Source of the DNA: Candidatus Martarchaeota archaeon
GTDB lineage: Archaea > Micrarchaeota > Micrarchaeia > Micrarchaeales > CABMGC01
Assembly (NCBI GenBank): GCA_023379055.1
Contig: JAMCSX010000017.1
Location: 1 to 35,867 of the forward strand
Direction of reading: 5' to 3'
Length of the DNA stretch: 35,867 nucleotides
The translations under genes were made by a program, and so were the position numbers. Below are positions 22,131 to 29,989 of the stretch, piece by piece. The notes beneath the pieces were generated by a model. That model was not told the DNA's origin, ran no database searches, and saw nothing but the letters and a program-made list of their open reading frames with translations. The stretch's first letter is position 1. Each line of letters begins with the position of its first letter.

Positions 22131-23327
22131 ATGAAGAACGAGTACAATATGCTTAGAGAGATAAAACGGCTAAAGTCTATTCGCGGATACGGGACCGAGC
22201 TCGTAAGCGTATATATACCTGCGGGATTCAACATTGCAGAAGAGATGTCAAAGCTCAGGGAGGAGTCGAGCCAGTCATCCAACATAAAATCGAAATCAGT
22301 AAGGTCCAACGTGCAGGCAGCGCTTGATAAGATAATGCAGTATCTGAAGCTCTACAGGGAGACTCCGAAGAACGGCATCGCAGTGTTTGCCGGAAACATA
22401 TCCGATAATCCTGGGAAGGTGGACATAGAGCTGTTCTCGATGGAGCCTCCGATACCGCTGAAGGTGAACATATACCGGTGCGATTCTGTTTTTCTGCTCG
22501 ATCCGATCGAGGACATAGTTGGCTCGAAGGACACATATGCGCTCCTCGTGATGGACGGCAGAGAAGCTACGATTGCAACCCTTAAAGGATCACACATACA
22601 TGTGATAAAGAAGCTTAATTCCATGGTGCATGCCAAGGTCAACAAGGGCGGGCAGTCGCAGCAGCGGTTTGCAAGGCTCAGGGAGGAGAGCATAGGCGAA
22701 TATCATACACGCATATCCGACATAATAAACTCCACATTCATCTCTTCCAGTTTCAAGATTAAAGGGCTTATACTGGGAGGCCCGGGACCCTCCAAGGAAT
22801 CGTTCCAGAAGTCGAACACGTTGAATTACCAGATAAAGATACTCGGCGTGTACGATACTGGATATACGGACGAGTTCGGGCTTCACGAGCTCGTTGAGAA
22901 GGCAGCTGACCTGCTTAAGGAGCAAGAGGCATACATGGAGAGAAAGGTTATAGAGAGGTTCATGCAGGAGATAGTGAAGAAGGCGCTTGCAGTGTACGGA
23001 TACGAGGATACGAGGAAGGTGCTGGTGTCAAACCAGGCAAACATGCTGATACTGAACGATGCCATAGAGATAGAATTGGTAAAGTACAGATGCAATTCCT
23101 GCGGCCAGACCATAGAGCGTATAGAGTACGGACATAACAGAGAGCAGAAGCACGAAGACGGTGGAACGATGGTGGTGGTTGAGACAAAGGATGCTATAGA
23201 GGAGCTGATAGGAATGGCCGACAAGAATGGAGCTGACACAGTTTTCGTTTCAAGCGAAAGCTCATACGGCCGCGAATTCCTAATGGGATTCAAGGGAATT
23301 GGCGCGTTGCTGAGGTACAGGATTTAA
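22131..23327 (+). CDS. prf1: Peptide chain release factor aRF1
   Basis: The 398-residue protein shows the stop-codon-decoding NIKS (51-54) and YxCxxxF (YRCDSVF, 115-121) motifs, and the catalytic GGQ (173-175) in KGGQSQQRF. A CxxC pair (YRCNSCGQ) lies in the C-terminal domain, which contacts the partner aEF1A/ABCE1. The family recognises all three stop codons and releases the peptide. The start is 6 nt downstream of serS, indicating co-transcription. Confidence 0.95.
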   Translation: MKNEYNMLREIKRLKSIRGYGTELVSVYIPAGFNIAEEMSKLREESSQSSNIKSKSVRSNVQAALDKIMQYLKLYRETPKNGIAVFAGNISDNPGKVDIELFSMEPPIPLKVNIYRCDSVFLLDPIEDIVGSKDTYALLVMDGREATIATLKGSHIHVIKKLNSMVHAKVNKGGQSQQRFARLREESIGEYHTRISDIINSTFISSSFKIKGLILGGPGPSKESFQKSNTLNYQIKILGVYDTGYTDEFGLHELVEKAADLLKEQEAYMERKVIERFMQEIVKKALAVYGYEDTRKVLVSNQANMLILNDAIEIELVKYRCNSCGQTIERIEYGHNREQKHEDGGTMVVVETKDAIEELIGMADKNGADTVFVSSESSYGREFLMGFKGIGALLRYRI

Positions 23328-23362
23328 ATCTGGACTGCCACTATTCGCTTATTTTCTGCAGC

Positions 23363-23420
23363 TTTTTAAACCTTATTATTTAACTCATATAGGTTTTTGA
23401 TTTTTGACAAATAGGGTGAT
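23363..23420 (+). promoter_or_regulatory. Histone promoter and ribosome site
   Basis: TTTTTAAA at 23363-23370 is a likely TATA box, and GGTGAT at 23415-23420 is complementary to the archaeal 16S 3' end. The ribosome site ends at the first ATG (23421) and is 3 nt before the second (23424), which favours the second as start. Confidence 0.45.
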
Positions 23421-23423
23421 ATG

Positions 23424-23636
23424 ATGGGGGATAGATCATTTAGTCTATATGAGATAGAGCAGTTTATAAGGGAGGCTGGGGCTGAAAGGGTAACAGAGGA
23501 CGCAGTAAAGGATCTTGAGCGGGAGATAGAGAAGCTTGCAAACTCCGTTGCAAGGAATGCCAAGAAATACGCCGAGCATGCCGGCAGGAAGAAACTGATA
23601 CGCACCTCTGATGTTATGCTTACAAGGAAGGACTGA
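23424..23636 (+). CDS. Archaeal histone
   Basis: The protein of 70 residues has a single histone fold: FSLYEIEQFIREAGAERVTEDAV, a long central helix, and KYAEHAGRKKLIRTSDVMLTRKD. The AGAERV and HAGRKKL motifs are the usual archaeal histone signatures. It would form dimers or longer stacks that wrap DNA. No N-terminal tail is present. ATG 23421 is an alternative start, one codon earlier. It has its own promoter and is convergent with the next gene. Confidence 0.93.
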   Translation: MGDRSFSLYEIEQFIREAGAERVTEDAVKDLEREIEKLANSVARNAKKYAEHAGRKKLIRTSDVMLTRKD

Positions 23637-23641
23637 CACAG

Positions 23642-24679
23642 CTACATGATCCCAGATGCCTTGAGCGCCAGACCGAGTATTACAAAAAACGCCTCAAATG
23701 CTACCAGATAGGCAGTTACCTCATATTCCCGCAGTCTTCGCATATTCATCACTGCATGCGTAAGGCTGTATATTCTGCCCCCGTAGGGAGCCCTGAACGT
23801 GCCGTCCTTCCGCCTTATGCCCAGGTCTGTGACATTAAATCTTTTTCTTAGGTGAAGAAAGAACTCGATTATCCAAGGTATGAATATTATTATTCCGAAT
23901 ATCTCCGCGTTTCCCATAACCATTATGGCAACCATCGCGCCCCCCGCAGTATACGTAAAGCTGTCTCCTGGCATTATCCTCGCTGGATATGTGTTAAAAG
24001 GGGTAAACATAAGTATAGATACAAACAGAAGCGCAGAAAGCAGAAACCCCATATAATTGCCGTAGAACAGCGAGTATACAAGCATGCCAAGGCTTGCCAT
24101 AAGCGTCATTCCGGGCTGGAGCCCATCAAAACCCCCAAGAAGGTTTACCGAATTGGATACGAACACCACTGCAAGAGGTATCACTATCAGGGGATAAATG
24201 TACCCCAAGGTCACTGTACCGAGGAACGGAACACTTATCTGATGGACACCGGCATTAATTGCCATGAGTGGAAGCGCGCCAAGAAGCGTGAGGATTGGCT
24301 TTTGCCATTGCTTCAGGCCCTTCCGTATATCCTTCCTATCCGTAGACTGCACGCGCGTTGCCTTTACATTTATATCATCAAGAAATCCAACGAACGCTAT
24401 CAGTATTATGGAAAGGGCAACAGCAAGAAGCCTTGAGACACTGAGCGCAGATGTGAAAATAAAGCGGGCGCCAAAAGTATACGAGAGCATGCCTACTATT
24501 ATTCCGAGTGCAACTGCAAGCCCTCCGCTGCTCGGTATTCTCACAGTTTTTTTCTTGTTCCTGTCTTCGGCAATGACGCCTGCATCATAGAAATATGACA
24601 TGAGAAACTTTGTCGTGATTAGCGTAACTATAAGGCTTATCGCCGAAGGCACAAGTACTGTAAGGTAAGTGTCGTACAT
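23642..24679 (-). CDS. GT4-family polyprenyl-phosphate sugar-1-phosphate transferase (AglH/Alg7-like)
   Basis: This 345-residue membrane protein has about ten helices. The family's acidic motifs are present: FVGFLDDINVK, FVSNSVNLLGGFDGLQPG and the MPGDSFTYTAGG segment. Enzymes of this family (MraY/WecA/Alg7) transfer HexNAc-1-phosphate from a UDP-sugar to a polyprenyl or dolichyl phosphate. This is the first step of N-glycan or surface-polymer synthesis. The archaeal layout with NLLGGFDGLQ resembles AglH/Alg7. With the GT2 enzyme at 16.1 kb it points to lipid-linked glycan synthesis. The exact sugar is unknown. Confidence 0.85.
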   Translation of the reverse strand: MYDTYLTVLVPSAISLIVTLITTKFLMSYFYDAGVIAEDRNKKKTVRIPSSGGLAVALGIIVGMLSYTFGARFIFTSALSVSRLLAVALSIILIAFVGFLDDINVKATRVQSTDRKDIRKGLKQWQKPILTLLGALPLMAINAGVHQISVPFLGTVTLGYIYPLIVIPLAVVFVSNSVNLLGGFDGLQPGMTLMASLGMLVYSLFYGNYMGFLLSALLFVSILMFTPFNTYPARIMPGDSFTYTAGGAMVAIMVMGNAEIFGIIIFIPWIIEFFLHLRKRFNVTDLGIRRKDGTFRAPYGGRIYSLTHAVMNMRRLREYEVTAYLVAFEAFFVILGLALKASGIM

Positions 24680-24737
24680 GGATTAGATTATAACTGAAGC
24701 ATATAAAAATACTACCTGACAACTACTTGCAGTGGTA

Positions 24738-24836
24738 AGATTGTGGCTCCTGGTCTCGGTAGCTAGGTGTTTCAAGATGACCAATCAAAAAAGCACCATT
24801 GGAAGCCAACGACCTTCAGTCGTTGGAGGATGTCAC
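24738..24836 (+). mobile_element. Second IS200/IS605 right-end relic (with decayed tnpB tail)
   Basis: From 24738 the sequence follows the left-edge element: a decayed tnpB tail (LGVSR then stop still readable), GATGACCAATCAAAAA, CACCATTGGAAGC, then a hairpin and GAGGATGTCAC. The hairpin CCAACGAC (24806-24813), loop CTTCA, GTCGTTGG (24819-24826) is a perfect 8-bp stem. Its arms differ from the first copy, but both arms changed together, so the fold is kept. No left end or tnpB ORF is visible. The rest of the gap 24680-24898 contains the gatD TATA box. Confidence 0.7.
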
Positions 24837-24867
24837 AACCATGCGAATGTATCGAAGAAGCCAAAGG

Positions 24868-24877
24868 TTTTATAATT
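24868..24877 (+). promoter_or_regulatory. TATA box for the gatD operon
   Basis: TTTTATAATT is centred about 26 nt before the ATG at 24899, predicting a leaderless gatD mRNA and supporting that start. Confidence 0.5.
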
Positions 24878-24898
24878 GAAATCTGTCAATTGGTATTC

Positions 24899-26236
24899 AT
24901 GTACAGCAAGGAACTCATCGATCTCTTCAAGGGACTTGGCATAAACATAGGGGATGCAGTAAGGGTATCTGGCTCTGGCGATGTCCAAGAGGGCATACTC
25001 ATGCCCCGCGCAGATGTTGGCGACAGCGACGTAATAGTGATAAAGAGGAAGGACGGGTACAATATAGGCATACGGTTCAATAAAGAATCGAGGATTGAGA
25101 GGGTATCTCCGGGGCATCCGGGAAATTTCCTGTTTCCAAAGTTGGACACTGGAACAAATAAGTCACTTAAGCCCATTGCCATGCTCTATACCGGTGGAAC
25201 GATAGGAAGCAAGGTTGACTACGTATCAGGAGGCGTATATATGCTTACAAAGCCTGAAGAGCTGCTCTCAGAGGTTCCGGAGCTCCAGGACATAGCAAAT
25301 ATAGATATAAGCAACCTGATGAGCATAGCAAGCGAAGATATGACGTATGTGGAATGGCAGAAAATTGCGGAGAAGGCTGCAGACGCCCTTAACAAAGGAG
25401 CCAATGGGATCGTGATAACGCATGGCACTGACACAATGCATTATACCTCTGCAGCACTCAGTTTTATGCTGAAGGGCCTAAATGCGCCAGTGGTCCTTAC
25501 AGGCGCGCAAAGGAGCAGCGACAGGGGATCGAGCGACGCTTTCATGAATCTGATCTGCTCGGCATACGCAGCTTCAAGGAGCGATATTGCGGAGGTAGGC
25601 GTATGCATGCACAGTGCAAGTTCAGACTCTACAGACTCGTTCATACGGGGGACAAAGGTGCGCAAGATGCACACGTCGCGCAGGGACGCGTTCAGGCCAG
25701 TAAACAATCTCCCCATATGCGAGATAGATATAAAGGGCAACATAAGGTATCTCAGCGAATACAAAAAAGTATCCGAAGAGAAGAAAAAGGTTGAGCTGGT
25801 GTCCGGATTTGAGCCGAAGGTTGCACTGATCAAAGCATATCCGAACTCCGATCCCGAGGTAATAGACTACTATCTGGGCAAGGGATATAAGGGAATAGTA
25901 CTGGAAGGAACCGGACTAGGCCACGTCCCTTCATCCCCGAGCATCAGGGAGTTATCATGGATAAGCCATGTAAAATCTGCAGTTGATTTCGGGATGGTTG
26001 TTGGTGCAACATCACAATGCATTTATGGTAGGGTGAACGAAAGCGTGTACAGGAATCTTAGGCTGCTGCATGGAGCTGGCGCAATATACTGTGAGGATAT
26101 GCTTCCTGAGGTTGCATACGTCAAGCTCGGCTTTTTACTGGGCAATTATGGCGCAGACAAGGCAAAAAGGATGCTTAATGCAAACATTGCCGGGGAGATA
26201 ACGGAAAGGACAGAGCTCGATTTTGCAATGGAGTGA
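24899..26236 (+). CDS. gatD: Glutamyl-tRNA(Gln) amidotransferase subunit D
   Basis: The 445-residue protein has an N-terminal SH3-like region (about 12-75, with GDAVRVSGSGDVQEGILMPR) followed by an L-asparaginase-type domain. The catalytic motifs TGGTIGS and ITHGTDTMHYT are present. GatD releases ammonia from glutamine and feeds it to GatE, which amidates Glu-tRNA(Gln). The extra SH3-like domain distinguishes it from plain asparaginase. ATG 24899 is preferred: the 44 residues before it in the track translate the IS relic, and a TATA box is 26 nt upstream. It overlaps gatE by 4 nt (GTGA). Confidence 0.93.
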   Translation: MYSKELIDLFKGLGINIGDAVRVSGSGDVQEGILMPRADVGDSDVIVIKRKDGYNIGIRFNKESRIERVSPGHPGNFLFPKLDTGTNKSLKPIAMLYTGGTIGSKVDYVSGGVYMLTKPEELLSEVPELQDIANIDISNLMSIASEDMTYVEWQKIAEKAADALNKGANGIVITHGTDTMHYTSAALSFMLKGLNAPVVLTGAQRSSDRGSSDAFMNLICSAYAASRSDIAEVGVCMHSASSDSTDSFIRGTKVRKMHTSRRDAFRPVNNLPICEIDIKGNIRYLSEYKKVSEEKKKVELVSGFEPKVALIKAYPNSDPEVIDYYLGKGYKGIVLEGTGLGHVPSSPSIRELSWISHVKSAVDFGMVVGATSQCIYGRVNESVYRNLRLLHGAGAIYCEDMLPEVAYVKLGFLLGNYGADKAKRMLNANIAGEITERTELDFAME

Positions 26237-28104
26237 TAAACGTGCATGATTCTGAATATTACCGGAAGATAGGCTTCAAGTGCGGACTCGAGATTCATCA
26301 GCGGCTCTCAACAAAGGGAAAGCTATTTTGCTCATGCTGCACAGACTCTGCTGGTGACAGCGTAATAGCAAAGATATCGCGCAGGCAGAGGGCTGTCGCA
26401 GGGGAACTTGGAGCAATAGACAGGTCAACCAGCTTTGAGAGCAGCAGAGGCAGGGAATTCGTGTATAACATATTCAAGCGCAGTTCATGCCTTGTAGAAA
26501 TAGACGAAGAACCACCGCACCACATAAACATGTCGGCAGTGGAATCCGCGCTTCGCCTTGCCTCAGGATTCGGCGCCAACGTGCCATACGAGATAGAACC
26601 CATGAGAAAGGAGGTTGTGGATGGAAGCGACCCAAGCGCATTTCAGAGAAGCATGATGGTGGGATACGATGGACGGATAGTTGTCAATGGTAAGCAGATA
26701 CCGATTACATCAATATTCCTGGAAGAGGAGTCAAGCGGGATAGAGTCCGCTTCTGAAGGCTCGGTTGTATACAATGTAGACAGGCTGGGCATACCGCTCA
26801 TCGAGATAGATACTGATCCGTCAATCGCAACCCCAAGCGAGGCAAAGAACGTCGCACTTGAAATCGGGAGGATAATAAGGCTTACCGGGAAGCGTGAGGG
26901 AGATGCAGTATCCTCAGAGGTGCAGCGCGGGATAGGAACCATAAGGCAGGACGTCAATGTGTCAATAGCCGGAGGGACAAGAGTCGAGATCAAGGGCCTC
27001 CAGGAGATAGATACTGTTGACAGGATAATAGAGAATGAAGTTGAAAGGCAGCTTAAGCTCATCGCAATCAAGAAGGAGCTGCTTTCAAACGGCGCGGAGG
27101 TATGCAAACCCAAAGACCTCACAAAGGCGCTTCGGCGCACGGAGGCCAAAATAGTAAAGGATGCATTATCAAAAGGGGGCATTGTGGCAGGCGCAAGGCT
27201 TGCCAAATTTTCAGGATATCTTGGAATGAATATAAATCCGGAGAGGAGGCTAGGCAGTGAATTAAGCGATTATGCCAAGATGGGAGGAGTAGGGGGAATG
27301 ATGCACAGCGACGAGGATCTATCAGGGTATGGCATGGGCAAGGAGGATATTGAAAGGATATGGCATGAGCTGGATATGGAAAACGGGGATGCATTCATAC
27401 TCATAGCTGCTGAAAAGGGAGTGTGCAAGAAGGCAATGGAATTTGCACTTGGAAGGGCGTCTATGGCTTTGTCAGAGGTACCTCCGGAGACCAGGGCTGT
27501 AGCTGATTCGAAGAAGGGGACTACGCGCTTCATGAGGCCGCTTCCTGGAGGGTCAAGGATGTATCCTGAAACTGATACGGAGCCAGTAACTGTTGACAGG
27601 GAATTCTACAACAGGATAAAGGAATCAACGGTATATATGGATGAGAGGGCAGCAACAATAAGAAAGGGGCTGCCAAATGCCCAGCTGGCAGACCAATTAG
27701 TGGCCTCCCAGAGGCTTCAACTGTACGAGTATATAACCTCCAAGGTAAAAGGAATAAACATGGCGGTGGCAGTCATCCTCCTTGAGAAAGTCAAGGAGAT
27801 AGAGCGATCAGGAATCACAGTAAACACAGACCCCCAGATAATGCTGGAGATATTTAGGATATACAAGGAGGGCAGAATAACCAAGGCCGGAATAGGGGAG
27901 ATAATAAGAGAGCTTCCGAAAGGCGTAAAAGATATTGGTGTTATAATAAATAAGAAGTCCCTTTCGAGAATATCCGGCGATCAGCTGAAGAGAATAATAA
28001 CCAATACTGGGGGAAAAAGCAGGGAAGATGTGATGCGTGAAATAATGTCAAAATACCGACTGATCGTAGATGGCGACGAATTAAAGAGGATACTGGGTTT
28101 TTAG
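26233..28104 (+). CDS. gatE: Glutamyl-tRNA(Gln) amidotransferase subunit E
   Basis: The 623-residue protein belongs to the GatB/GatE family: GLEIHQRLSTKGKLFCSC near the start, then GVQRG-type SSEVQRGIGTIRQDVNVSI and VEIKGLQEID. The insertion with an AspRS-like (GAD) region at about 290-410 separates GatE from GatB. The C-terminal YqeY-like helical tail is present. With GatD it makes Gln-tRNA, so a glutaminyl-tRNA synthetase may be absent. Start GTG 26233 overlaps the gatD stop; GTG 26242 is possible. Confidence 0.93.
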   Translation: MINVHDSEYYRKIGFKCGLEIHQRLSTKGKLFCSCCTDSAGDSVIAKISRRQRAVAGELGAIDRSTSFESSRGREFVYNIFKRSSCLVEIDEEPPHHINMSAVESALRLASGFGANVPYEIEPMRKEVVDGSDPSAFQRSMMVGYDGRIVVNGKQIPITSIFLEEESSGIESASEGSVVYNVDRLGIPLIEIDTDPSIATPSEAKNVALEIGRIIRLTGKREGDAVSSEVQRGIGTIRQDVNVSIAGGTRVEIKGLQEIDTVDRIIENEVERQLKLIAIKKELLSNGAEVCKPKDLTKALRRTEAKIVKDALSKGGIVAGARLAKFSGYLGMNINPERRLGSELSDYAKMGGVGGMMHSDEDLSGYGMGKEDIERIWHELDMENGDAFILIAAEKGVCKKAMEFALGRASMALSEVPPETRAVADSKKGTTRFMRPLPGGSRMYPETDTEPVTVDREFYNRIKESTVYMDERAATIRKGLPNAQLADQLVASQRLQLYEYITSKVKGINMAVAVILLEKVKEIERSGITVNTDPQIMLEIFRIYKEGRITKAGIGEIIRELPKGVKDIGVIINKKSLSRISGDQLKRIITNTGGKSREDVMREIMSKYRLIVDGDELKRILGF

Positions 28105-28791
28105 ATGAAATATGAAATAATAGGTCACAACATGCAGCTGCTCAAGGTCACGCTTGCACCTGGCGAGAGAATATTCGGCGACTCAGGCACCCTGGTAAGC
28201 AAGAATGGCAGCATAATAATGACCCCGAGGATTGTCGGGGGGATTGGCGGGCTGTTTGCAAGGAAGATAACAGGGGCAACAGGCATGCTCACTGAGTTCA
28301 AATCCACCGGATCCGAAGGGCACGTATCACTTGCGGGCGTATATCCAGGAAAGGTACTCGAAATCGACCTTGACGACAATCAGGTCTTCATAGCAGAGCA
28401 GAAGGCATACCTGGCATCTGAGGATACAATAAAATTCACATTCCAGATGATGAGCCTGGGCGCAATGTGGTTCGGAAAGTCCGGCATAACGATGCAGAGG
28501 TTCGTCGGCCCGGGAAAGGTGTTCCTGCACATAACAGGAGACATAATAGAGCACGAAGTGACCAATGCAAATCCGATAGAGATAGACCCCGGCCATGTGG
28601 CTGGATTCGACGGAGGGCTGCAATACAAGATAACATTCGTGGACAACATAAAGACCGCGATGTTTGGCGGGGTAGGGCTGTTCCTTGTGACATTCAGCGG
28701 GAACGGCAGGGTAGTAACGCACAGCATATCAAGGACAAAATTTGCAGCGCAGATCTACATTGACGGGAAGTCGCAGCAGAAGAACAAGTGA
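28105..28791 (+). CDS. AIM24-family (TIGR00266-type) protein
   Basis: This 228-residue beta-rich protein matches the AIM24/TIGR00266 family: YEIIGHNMQLLKVTLAPGERIFGDSG, GLFARKITGATGMLTEFKSTG, PGKVLEIDLD and the FVGPGKVFLHITGDIIEHEV segment. It has no signal peptide or membrane helix. Its biochemical role is not established. It begins directly after the gatE stop and lies 6 nt before the Nudix gene, so it belongs to the gatD-gatE operon. Confidence 0.8.
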   Translation: MKYEIIGHNMQLLKVTLAPGERIFGDSGTLVSKNGSIIMTPRIVGGIGGLFARKITGATGMLTEFKSTGSEGHVSLAGVYPGKVLEIDLDDNQVFIAEQKAYLASEDTIKFTFQMMSLGAMWFGKSGITMQRFVGPGKVFLHITGDIIEHEVTNANPIEIDPGHVAGFDGGLQYKITFVDNIKTAMFGGVGLFLVTFSGNGRVVTHSISRTKFAAQIYIDGKSQQKNK

Positions 28792-28797
28792 ATTCAC

Positions 28798-29307
28798 ATG
28801 TCAAAGGTAGTTTACAGGTCGAAAATGTTTGAGGTGGAAAAGCACAGAGTAAGGATGCGAGACCATCCGTTCACCTTCCACGTGGTAAAAGGGCCTGACA
28901 CAGTAAGCGTGGTAGCATTGCTGCGCGATAACAGGATAATACTGGAGCGCCAGTACAGATATCCCATAAGAAGATATATCTACGAGATACCTGCCGGCCA
29001 CATAGATGCTGGTGAAACCCAGAAGCATGCGGCAGCCAGAGAACTTGAAGAGGAGACAGGATACGCCGCGGGATCGCTGGACGTTCTGTTTAAGTCCTAT
29101 CCCAGCCCCGGCATCAAGACTGAACTCTCAACGGCATATCTGGCGCGCGGACTGAAAAAAACAAGGTTAGATCGCGATCCTGACGAACTAATGACGCTAA
29201 GATATGTGGGCTTGAAGGAGGCGATGGCCATGATAAGAAAAAACAAGATAATAGACCAAAAGACAATTGCCGCGCTTCTTTTCTATTCAAACTTTATAAA
29301 GAGATAG
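28798..29307 (+). CDS. Nudix hydrolase (ADP-ribose pyrophosphatase-like)
   Basis: The 169-residue protein has a complete Nudix box GX5EX7REUXEEXGU at residues 67-89 (G67, E73, R81, E82, E85, E86, G88). Upstream, QYRYPIRRYIYEIPAGHIDAG resembles ADP-ribose pyrophosphatases, which cleave ADP-ribose to AMP and ribose-5-phosphate. The SYPSPGIKTELSTAYLA segment after the box also fits this group. It is the last gene of the gatD operon and converges with the YgjP-type gene, overlapping by 14 bp. Confidence 0.85.
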   Translation: MSKVVYRSKMFEVEKHRVRMRDHPFTFHVVKGPDTVSVVALLRDNRIILERQYRYPIRRYIYEIPAGHIDAGETQKHAAARELEEETGYAAGSLDVLFKSYPSPGIKTELSTAYLARGLKKTRLDRDPDELMTLRYVGLKEAMAMIRKNKIIDQKTIAALLFYSNFIKR

Positions 29308-29989
29308 CATTCCTTTTTCTGCTGTCATAATGATTCAACTGCTTTCTAAGGCTCTTGTAATTAGGACATAGCTGTGAAACCACCTTCCAAAAACTTTCGG
29401 AATGATTCATCTCAATCAGATGTGCAACTTCATGCGATATGACGTAATCCTGAAGGTCGTCCGGCAGCATGGATATGCAGTAGTTTATCGTTATGGATCC
29501 GCCGCTTCTGCATGCACCCCACTTCCTGTATCTCCTTATCTTTACCGAACTGGGCCTCCTGCCTATGGCCTCCGCTTTTCTGCATGCCATTTCTCCGGAG
29601 ATCCTCTCGGACCTTGATCTTATCATCCTGTCTATGTGCCTGTTTGCGGCATCCGGGCTGTTTGCATATACCGTTATTGCAGATCCAGACATGTCAGATC
29701 TGGGCCTTGCACTGGAGAACACGTAATTTATGGCATACCTCTTCGAGTTTAGAAAAATGGAATTCGAATCGAATAGCCTGATGGAGTTCTTTATTTCAGC
29801 ATAATGCTTGGCTATCCAATGCTTATGCGTCTCAAGCGCTTCTTGCATCAGTCTCCTGTTTCTTGCAACCACCACAAGCCGGCTGTCCCTGAATTTGATG
29901 TAGGTATTCCTTAGCCCGTGTTTCTGCACAAAATCAAGCTGTACCAGTTCGCCATTCACCTGTACAGTATCCGCCTGGCTGCCAAACAT
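29294..29989 (-). CDS. YgjP-like (DUF45) zinc metallopeptidase
   Basis: The 231-residue protein matches the YgjP-like family (PF01863). KWGACRSGGSITINYCISMLP leads to DYVISHEVAHLIEMNHSESFW, with HEVAH at 186-190 and a third ligand His196. The N-terminal half (about 1-110) contains VRNTYIKFRDSRLVV-type strands common to the family. Its substrates are not known; some bacterial relatives neighbour restriction systems, but no such genes are here. It lies directly downstream of aIF5B. Confidence 0.82.
   Translation of the reverse strand: MFGSQADTVQVNGELVQLDFVQKHGLRNTYIKFRDSRLVVVARNRRLMQEALETHKHWIAKHYAEIKNSIRLFDSNSIFLNSKRYAINYVFSSARPRSDMSGSAITVYANSPDAANRHIDRMIRSRSERISGEMACRKAEAIGRRPSSVKIRRYRKWGACRSGGSITINYCISMLPDDLQDYVISHEVAHLIEMNHSESFWKVVSQLCPNYKSLRKQLNHYDSRKRNAISL

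Noticed and set aside
23852-24436. 194-residue plus-strand ORF
   Set aside because: Tyr/His/Arg/Lys-rich shadow of the GT4 membrane protein on the other strand.
24767-24898. N-terminal extension of gatD in the ORF track
   Set aside because: It translates an IS right-end relic; the TATA box and family N-terminus support ATG 24899.
26643-27206. 187-residue minus-strand ORF
   Set aside because: Antisense to gatE, with no motif or ribosome site.
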